A program made the translations under genes and the position numbers. The notes under the pieces were generated by a model. The model saw nothing but the letters and a program-made list of their open reading frames with translations, searched no databases and was not told where the DNA came from. A stretch of 21,006 nt of DNA from Minisyncoccota bacterium (GTDB lineage Bacteria > Patescibacteriota > Minisyncoccia > UBA6257 > 1-14-0-10-40-38): positions 1 through 21,006 of the forward strand of contig SIBX01000008.1 of the NCBI GenBank assembly GCA_009694925.1, written 5' to 3'. Positions 7,231-15,500 of the stretch are shown here, in pieces (the first letter of the stretch is position 1; each line of letters starts with the position of its first letter).

Positions 7231-7518
7231 TTATCTAATAAAATTCCAAATAAAGGCAATAATGTTAACTATTAAATCTGATATCACAACGTAAATTCCA
7301 ATTAAACCAAGTATTTTTTGCCATTTGATTTCTGATTTTTTGAGGGAGAGGGAGAGGAAAAATAAGATGATAAGAATAGGAAAACGAAAGAAAGACCCTA
7401 TTACAAGAGCATATAAATAAGGATCTTTTTCTATAATTGATTGTAGTATATCAATAGCGTCAAAAACAAAAAAAGCGGAAAGTAAAAATACAATAATAAT
7501 GCCTATATTTTTCTTCAT
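7231..7518 (-). CDS. Small membrane protein, possible immunity protein
   Basis: A 95-residue protein with three predicted membrane helices (about 5-20, 36-58 and 68-92) and short polar loops; no recognised family. It starts with ATG 48 bases after the 133-residue membrane protein gene, without a Shine-Dalgarno, and is the last gene of the Rhs cluster. In Rhs and other polymorphic toxin loci, small membrane proteins downstream of a tip are often immunity proteins, some left from tips that have been lost. That role is inferred only from position. Confidence 0.55.
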   Translation of the reverse strand: MKKNIGIIIVFLLSAFFVFDAIDILQSIIEKDPYLYALVIGSFFRFPILIILFFLSLSLKKSEIKWQKILGLIGIYVVISDLIVNIIAFIWNFIR

Positions 7519-7566
7519 TTATTACTTATTTATGATATTATTAATTTTTGACCAAAAAATAAGGTG

Positions 7567-7968
7567 TTAAGATTCGTGAAACATCTTCTTTAAAATATCC
7601 TTTCTAAAAAAAATTACATTTATAAATACTCCTAATAAAAACATAACCAACCACATATAAATTCCAAGAAAAACATTATATTCAATAACAAAAATTATTA
7701 AAGAGAATGTAATGGCGGGTAATATTAAATTTATTGGCTTATCTATTTTATTAAAAGATTTTAATATTAATAATGAAGTTAAATAAACTATCTCTGCCCA
7801 AAAAAAATAAACTGCGATATATATTAATCCCTCAAGATGAGAAACTGGAAAATCATATTGATTTTTAAATGTTGTGTTGTTGTTTAAGAATAATATATTA
7901 AAAATATCTATTAATAATATTGATATAACAAATCCGATTGTTGTGAAGATAATTTTTTTAATAATCAT
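7567..7968 (-). CDS. Four-helix membrane protein, putative immunity to the orphan Rhs tip
   Basis: A 133-residue protein with about four membrane helices (7-28, 46-69, 79-95 and 98-120) and a Lys-rich C-terminus; the family is not recognised. Its ATG at 7968 lies 11 bases inside the end of the orphan Rhs tip gene, so translation is likely coupled. This is the usual place for a cognate immunity gene. The membrane location would fit a toxin that acts at or outside the membrane. There is no direct evidence of binding or protection. Confidence 0.6.
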   Translation of the reverse strand: MIIKKIIFTTIGFVISILLIDIFNILFLNNNTTFKNQYDFPVSHLEGLIYIAVYFFWAEIVYLTSLLILKSFNKIDKPINLILPAITFSLIIFVIEYNVFLGIYMWLVMFLLGVFINVIFFRKDILKKMFHES

Positions 7969-8857
7969 TGTTTTTTGATATTAAAGAACCAATTTCATTC
8001 TTTAAATTACTTATAGTATTGTTTAATAAAATAATTGCGTCTCTATATTGCGTATATAGAGTTGGCGATCCAAGTGGTTCACCAAGTCCAGGAGTCCACT
8101 TTCGATTTTCTAATCCTAATATATTTTGATAATAATTATCTATTTTAAATCTACTAACGCCAGCACCAATCAAGAAGCTGGTAGCGGCATTATTTGAATT
8201 TGCACCATTGCCCCAACCTATTCCGAGTGGTCCATATTTTTCATTTAAAATATTTGGTGAAGAATTATAATAATCAACTAAATTTGTTTCGAACGCTTCC
8301 TGACTCATTCCCTTAGGTGGTGCAACCGTTATTCTTGAACAACCAGAACAATCTTCTCTTAATGGATCGCCGTTTGCGGCTTTATATAAATTATTGTTTT
8401 TGTTAGCATAAGCACCCAACGTAAATTCTTTAGAGGTGTCGACTTGTTGAATGTTATTAAATGCATCAATATAGCTAATATTACCCACCATTTTAGGATT
8501 TTCTGCGCTTATTGAAATATATGCATGAGCACCAATGTATCCATATATTCCCTCATTGATCGGCCTACTAACCAGCTCTACAATCTCTCCCACTCTATCC
8601 ACATATATTAAAGGATTATTTCTGGCATAACTATAACTATTCTGCTGTTGCGGATCTACCAATAACTGCTTATTCAATTTCCAAAACATTGGATCAATAC
8701 TCGCAAATCTTCCTGTGTCGGTATTCAGATATCTAGCTTTGGCGTATGTGTATCCAGTTTCTTCGTCTAGTTCATGGCCGGTGTATTTGTGGCGTTCTTT
8801 TTCTCCAGAGATGAGATTATTGCTTTTCGTATACGGGACAGATATATTTTTGCTCAT
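7958..8857 (-). CDS. Orphan Rhs C-terminal tip (core fragment plus toxin domain)
   Basis: A 299-residue fragment from the ATG at 8857; a GTG at 8869 is also in frame. Residues 15-91 are an Rhs core end, GEKERHKYTGHELDEETGYTYAKA... to YVDRVGE, nearly identical to the core of the large Rhs protein at 9535-16476. It lacks a signal peptide, YD repeats and the rest of the core. The autoproteolysis motif DPxG has become DRVG, so release of the tip may be lost. Residues 92-299 form a different tip from that of the main protein. It contains GAHAYISI (H111), a CSGC pair (C170, C173), PPKGMSQ and WGNGANSNN (216-223); this arrangement recalls papain-like amidase/peptidase tips, but the call is weak. The start overlaps the immunity gene by about 40 bases. 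It is probably a displaced or reserve tip. Confidence 0.7.
   Translation of the reverse strand: MSKNISVPYTKSNNLISGEKERHKYTGHELDEETGYTYAKARYLNTDTGRFASIDPMFWKLNKQLLVDPQQQNSYSYARNNPLIYVDRVGEIVELVSRPINEGIYGYIGAHAYISISAENPKMVGNISYIDAFNNIQQVDTSKEFTLGAYANKNNNLYKAANGDPLREDCSGCSRITVAPPKGMSQEAFETNLVDYYNSSPNILNEKYGPLGIGWGNGANSNNAATSFLIGAGVSRFKIDNYYQNILGLENRKWTPGLGEPLGSPTLYTQYRDAIILLNNTISNLKNEIGSLISKNNDY
8613..8820. repeat. Direct repeat copy 1: Rhs core DNA (pairs with 10247-10454)
   Basis: Aligned without gaps at an offset of 1634 bases, this 208-base stretch differs from 10247-10454 at 23 positions by my count (89% identity). Most changes are synonymous. It encodes the end of the conserved Rhs core. 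Recombination between the copies would delete the main tip and its immunity gene and join the orphan tip to the full-length protein. Confidence 0.85.
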
Positions 8858-9527
8858 TTTTATTTTCACAAAATTGCCACCTATGTTTTTCTTGATTAAT
8901 CAGAGTTACTTGATTTACTATCAAATCAATTAGAAAATATGATGTTTTAATATGCTCGAATACTTGCAACTTAAATTGATTTGGATTTGACGTTGTGGAG
9001 AGTAAGAACCAATCACCTAAGTCGTATGAGTCTCCATAGTAGCTATACCGGATATTGTTTTCTTTTAAGGGCAGATAAATTTTGTAATCCTTATTATTAA
9101 GATTTAAATTAATATACTCTTTTCTGCTTTTTTCAGATTCTACATTTTTACCTAAATAACTATAATTTAATAACTTTGCTCCAGTATTAAGATTTTTTTT
9201 CGCTCCATTAATTACATCATTAAGATATATTCCTTTTAATAGATTACCCGAAAAAAAGATGTAATTAATCCCTATAATGGATATCACCATAATTAAGATT
9301 TGTAAATATCTAAATATTTTTTTATCAGAATATTTACTTAAAATATAAAATAATATAATTAATAATACTGAAGGAATTATAAAATAATATATATAAAAAG
9401 CTGTTTCTAGATCCACTCCATATCTATACCAATTAGTAAGTAAGCCAATGATTAAAAATAAATAAATAAAATATAAAATTATCGAAGCCTTACTTACTGT
9501 ATTTAAATTTATTTTTTTAAAAATCAT
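8817..9527 (-). CDS. Membrane-anchored putative immunity protein of the Rhs lipase-like tip
   Basis: A 236-residue protein with three membrane helices (about 14-31, 42-63 and 73-92) followed by a soluble domain (93-236). If the N-terminus is inside, that domain lies outside the membrane, and its two cysteines (C220, C230) could pair there. The family is not recognised. It starts 7 bases after the Rhs stop codon, so it is almost certainly translated from the same mRNA. That position, and an exposed domain suited to block an extracytoplasmic lipase, make it the likely cognate immunity protein. Its stop codon at 8817 lies at the edge of the orphan core repeat, so tip and immunity gene together form one exchangeable unit. 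Confidence 0.65.
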   Translation of the reverse strand: MIFKKINLNTVSKASIILYFIYLFLIIGLLTNWYRYGVDLETAFYIYYFIIPSVLLIILFYILSKYSDKKIFRYLQILIMVISIIGINYIFFSGNLLKGIYLNDVINGAKKNLNTGAKLLNYSYLGKNVESEKSRKEYINLNLNNKDYKIYLPLKENNIRYSYYGDSYDLGDWFLLSTTSNPNQFKLQVFEHIKTSYFLIDLIVNQVTLINQEKHRWQFCENKNEQKYICPVYEKQ

Positions 9528-9534
9528 AATTAAT

Positions 9535-12500
9535 TTATCTTAAATTTTTACTAATTTTATCTAAAACCGCTGGCGCTGCCCACGTACTTGAATGAGTAGA
9601 ATAATTTTTATAATTTGCCTCATTGGTGATATTAATATTTTCAGCCCCATTTATTATTCTTCCAGCATTTCCCGCTTCAACATTTAATCCAAGACCTATT
9701 AAACTCAAACCGGCAATACCACAAGGTATGCATCCTGTAAGGGTTAGAGTAAGTAACGATGATCCAATTCCGATCACAGAATTAGATATGTTGGTTCCTC
9801 CCATTGTTTGTATCTTGTCATTTGTACTAAATCCATTAATGTGTTGACCTATATTTGAATGATTAAACCGATAATCCTCTCTTACTGGTGCTCCTAGCGT
9901 TATAAGATGATCGATTCTTCTATTAGATTTTTGAGACAATATGGCCCCCACATTTGCTCCATGAGATTGGGCCGTAATGTTGTAAGTTTCTCCTTCTTTG
10001 AATTGATAATTTTCAATATAATTATTTATATAATTTGCTGCAACTTCTCTTGATTTTGGATTGTCGTTTATCTGTGGTCCATCATAAACCCAAGTATCCC
10101 CGCCGTTGAATTTATTAAATATAGCCCCTACATTATTTACATAATTTGTCATAACAGAATCATTTTGCCAGTTTCTAAAGTTATCAACGGCCCAAGTTCC
10201 TGGAATTACAACATTCAATTCCCCTGTCGGATCTGTGAAGATGATTGGATTATTCCTTGCATACGAATAAGAATTCTGTTGTTGCGGATCTACTAATAAC
10301 TGCTTATTCAACTTCCAAAACATTGGATCAATGCTCGCAAATCTTCCGGTATCGGTGTTTAGATATCTAGCTTTGGCATAGGTGTATCCAGTGTCTTCGT
10401 CTAGTTCGTGGCCGGTGTATTTGTGGCGTTCTTTTTCTCCGGAAATAAGCTTATCACTTATAATATTGCCAAAGGCATCGTATGAAGTTGATTCTTTCTT
10501 TTTGCCTTGAGAGTCGGTGACAAGAATTGTGGAGCCAAGATGATCTTGGTGGAGATATGAGACAATTGTGGAGCCGTTGGAATCTATGTCTAATCTAGCT
10601 ACCGGAGAATTACCTCCAAAGATGTGGAGTTGCGAGAGACTGGTATTATTGGATTTATTTAAGGTTCTGGAATATTTGGGAGTGAAAAATATCGTCTTTT
10701 CTTTTCCAGAATCAATAATAACACGACTTCCTGCAGGGTCGTATGTGTATGATAGTGACTCTCCTCCTAGAGATTGAGGGATATTTGAGGAGACAAGTTG
10801 GTTGCGGTAGTTCCAGGAGTTTTGGATGCCTTTGTGGTCTTTGGTTATATTACCGTTAGGATCGTATTCTATTTTTTTACTTCCAACTAGTTGGATGGCG
10901 TGAGGATTAGAAAGCGGATTAATAGTTGATAAAGAATTTATATAACCGAATTTTGTAGTTGTGCCGTTAGAAGAAGATTCTAAGATATTTCCTATTTCGT
11001 CGTATTTATATGAAGAAGATATTTTGGTGGAAGTTGAGTTGGAATAAATCTCTTCTTTGGTTAAGCGATAAAGAGAATCGTATGAATAGGTAGTATTTGA
11101 GACTGTTGAGTTTGGATGATTAGGGTTTCTGACATAAGTAATTGTGAGAGTCGGCCTGATTAAAGGATCTGTTGATTCTTGCGAAGCGAAAAATACAAAA
11201 GATCCGCCAGTATCTTTTCCCGGAGGAACATCGTGAGCGATAGTTATGGGAATATTTTCTGCATCGTGGCCGTCTCTTAAGCAAAGAGTGGTGTATTTTG
11301 ATTTTTTAATTTTAGAAAGCCCCGTGTCGTTTAATTTTATTGGAAATTCAAAATTGGTTGCAAATGGAGCCGTGATTTCTGAAATGTATTTTTTAATTCC
11401 CAGCTCTGTTGGCGAAGTTGTCGCATCTCCACACCTTGAATAGTCCGAAAGATAAAGCGAGGAAAACGGATCATTAAATCCTTCATATATATTTATATAG
11501 CTTTCATTGGTTGGATTCCAGTTGCGATAATCTGTGACGGTGATGCTGGTTGTCGCTGAAAGAATTGTGGCGTCACTAGGAATTGCGGAGGTGTCAAAAA
11601 CCAAGAAGGCTCTATCTATTGCGAGTATGGGACTCCTTTGAGCCCCGTCTAACCTCGAACCAACATAAACAGTATCTAATGGTTGATTATTGTTTATATA
11701 ATAACCATCTTGGGCATCATGGTGAGTGCTCCATTTTAAATCTGTTTCTGGACCGGAAGCAATGAAGCCGCTATTAGAAAGAGCTGGGATTGTTATTGTG
11801 GTTGTGGCGCCGCTTGAGTCTTCGTCGTAATATGAATTTTTAAGAATAGAAGTTATATTGCCGACCTTATCATAAGAATATTCGTGTCTAAAATTATTGA
11901 TAATCGCCCCTGAAGAAGAAATATTTTTGGCTTCTTTAATTTTTAAGCGATATAAAGAATTTTCATCATAGGTATTTCTTTCAAAATCGTTATTGCCATA
12001 TTCTTGATATGCAATTTGTCCGGATGGAGAGTAATCAATATTTTTTATTGTTTGAGAAATTATCCCGCTTGCGTTGTATGAAATATTTTCCAATAAACCG
12101 GCGGTATTATATTCGTAAGTAACTTCTGGCAGATTTAAGTTCTTCTCAGAAAGAAGATTATTTAATCTTCCATAAATATATTCAACGGAAGTAGTTGCGC
12201 CATCAATTACTTTTGTTTCTTTTTTCATGCCATCGTTAAAATTATATTCATAAGAAGATGTTGAGGTTGCAGAAGTTATATTGCAAAGTTTACCCAGTCC
12301 CCTAACACAAGAATCGTAGGAATATGACGTTTCTATGCCTGCGGTGTTTTTATTATCTTCTTTTGTAACTCTATTTAAGGAATCATAAGAATAAGATATT
12401 TCGTCTCCTGCTGGGGTTGTTTCTTTAATTAAGTTGCCTAAGGAATCATATTTATATTTATAAACTCCGAAAGTTAAGTCGTTTGCTTCGTGGAGGTCTT

Positions 12501-15500
12501 CTGCTTTGGTGCGCCTACCTAATAAATCATAAGAAAATTCACGAACGCTTCCCTTGGTATCTCTTATTTTTATTAAATTATTTAAGCGATTATAAAAATA
12601 TTTTGTAGTTAAAGTTTTTCCGTCCAAAAATTCCTTAACTGCCGTTAAGTTGCCGCGAATGTCGTACTCATATGTTTTTTGGTTGTCATTGGCATCAGTT
12701 ATCGTATTTTCCCCAACTTTATATTCTGTTTTTGTTTCGCCGATGGAATTTGTAGTTTTTGTTGTTCTGTTCAAGCCGTCATATTCGTAAGTTTGATATA
12801 AGTTTTGGTTTGTATTCGGGGCGGATCTTAAAAATCCAATTGCGTAATACGGCAAAGATTCTGAAACTAATTTACCCTCTGAATTATAGATATAATCTTT
12901 AACTGAATAATTTTGGCTTGCAGTGTCTTCGGCACGACTTCTTTCTTGAATTTTTCTTCCGAGACCATCGAAATAAGTTACAGAGTCTACGGTTATTAAA
13001 TTATCTAAATAATTATTTTTAGTGGTTGATGTTTGGAGTGGCGTGTCATTGTATTGATATTTTGTTTTTATTATTTGCAGACCAGTTTCTGGATCGGGGA
13101 TTTTCTCTTCTAAAATCCTGCCAACACCATCAAAAACATAATTATAGATTTGATTATTTTCGTCTATGACTTGTTTCGGCTTTCCAACCACATAGTCGTA
13201 AGAATACTGGCGAGAGAATCCTTTGGGATTTATTTCTTGGATTGGTTTTAGATTGTAAGGGTCGTAGAAATAAGAGTTTGGGTTGCCGTTGGCATCTCTT
13301 TTGGAAATTGGGTTTCCAAAAGAGTCGTAGACAATTTCATTGGTTTGATATTTTGCGCCAGAAATTAGCTTCTCTATTTTTGTTAGAAGTCCTTTTTCAA
13401 CAATTCCGAGACCTAAATTGTCGTAGGTAATTTTGCTGTCTGAAATAATTTTGTTATTGAAATCTGTGGAAATATTTTGATATGGCAAACCAGAAGTTCC
13501 TGAATTGGAATTAAAATTAGCATATAAGATTTCTGAGCTTATTTTATCTTCTCCTTTGTCTAAGAAATTAAATGGTTCTGCATTAATGCTGACTTCGCCA
13601 AAATTTACTTCCTTTATTTTATTTCCAGAAGATAAGTCGTATTCCATTGAGACTGCCTTGGCTCTTTTACCGCCAGAAGAATCCATTTCTTCAGAAACAG
13701 AAAGAGATGGATAAGTAAAATATGCTCCGCCGTTTAGAGCAGTTGTGGTTGCTAGATCCCATTTAGTAAAAGACTTACTTAAAATAATTCCATTTTTGTC
13801 CAAAAATTCTGTTCTGTATGGCTTGCCATATTTTGACTTGTCGTCATTTTCTTCCATATCAGAAGTATCTGAACCATTTTGCTGATGGAAATAAGTTATG
13901 GTTTTACCTCCGTCTGGATTTATGGCTTCAACTTTGCCAAAGCCTTCAAATTTTCTGACAAAATAATTTTGATCTTTGTCATAATAGTAATTTCCATTTG
14001 AATCTGGCTTATATGCCGAATCGTCGTGAGAATAATAACCGCCGGAATATATGTATGATTTTTCTGATGATAAATTATTTATTGGATCAAATTCTTTGAT
14101 TTTTTTAATCGTCTGAACTGGGAAAGGAATTTTGTTTAAAAGATTGCCTGAGGAATCTTTGTAGTCTGAAGATGGTTTATATTCAAAATTTATTAGTCCC
14201 CCTTCGCGAGTACTTATGGTTTCTAAAAGATCTGGGAATTTGTCTTCATTTATGGCTTGAGAATTATTTAAATTCACAGGATCATTCTTTAAAGTGTCCA
14301 TCATGCCGTCTCCATTAAAATCTCCTGACTGAATAGATGGAGAAGCTGTCTCATTTTGCACATCTACCGAGCCGAATTTTTTAATAATAGTTGGGAATGA
14401 ATTTCCTGAAATTGAGAAAAATCCTGGTCCTTTTGGAGTTGAATTATCTTCAAAATATGGCAAGGCTTTATCTGCTGGAAAATTATCTGTTGCTTTTTGA
14501 TTAAAATCAAAACCGCCATTTCCATTATTAACATAAACTCCTTCTGACCAACCAGTGCCTCCGCAACACCATTTATAGGCTTGAACCAAATCAAGCAAGC
14601 CGTCGCGATTATAATCGGCGGATCTGAATCCATTGGATCCCGTTGACGGCGTAAAGGTAAAAACTTCTGGAAAACTATCTCCGTTTGTGTCTCCAACTAT
14701 AGGACGATATCCAGCAGTCGGTTGAAGAGAGCCTAAAAGAGTTGGAATTGCTGGAGTGGACCAGCCGTTTCCAGTGTTTAGATTTACATAACCAGCGCTA
14801 ACCGCATCGGGAAGACCATCGCCACTTATGTCAAAAAGAGCGTAACCAACGCCCTGGCAGTTACCATTAGAATCATCTTGGCAAATGTATGAAGGGAAAA
14901 CCCAATTTGTGTTTTCAACATAACTATCCGTGGCGGGATCATAAATCCAAACTTTTTTATCTGGATTGCAACCAGTTGAGCTTTTTACACAAGCAGCTTT
15001 AACAACGTCCGCATAAGAATCTCCATTAATGTCCGAGATTATCACGCCTTTAGAAAAATCTATTCCCGGCAGTCTTTGGCTTGCATTTGAACCATCATCT
15101 GGACCAGAAGAATATGTAAAATTAGTTAAAGGAAAAACGGTTGGGACACCTAGATCTGAAATATGCGTTTCGGCGATACTAGATAGAAGAGAGCGAGTAT
15201 AAATGTAGTTGATTTCGTTCGTGTAATTTAAATTGTATTCGCTGATTAATTTTCCTAATACTTTTGTTTGAATTTTATTTATTCTGTATTGGGTTGAAAT
15301 CGGAAATGCAGAATTATATTGAGTCATGTAATCTGTTAAAGCTTCTCGATAAAAGTTTATTTCATAAATTCCGTTTTGAGTAGTGGTTCCGCTGGCAAAA
15401 TTTGTATAGGTAATCTTATCCGGATAAATTGCGCTTAAATCTTTGAAGTAATAAAAATCAATTGAATTGCCCGAAGCATCTTCAATTTTTTCCAACATAT

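Noticed and set aside
14364..14696. Minus-strand ORF of 110 codons inside the Rhs gene
   Set aside because: It is another frame of the FG-GAP region, with no start signal of its own and no recognisable domain.
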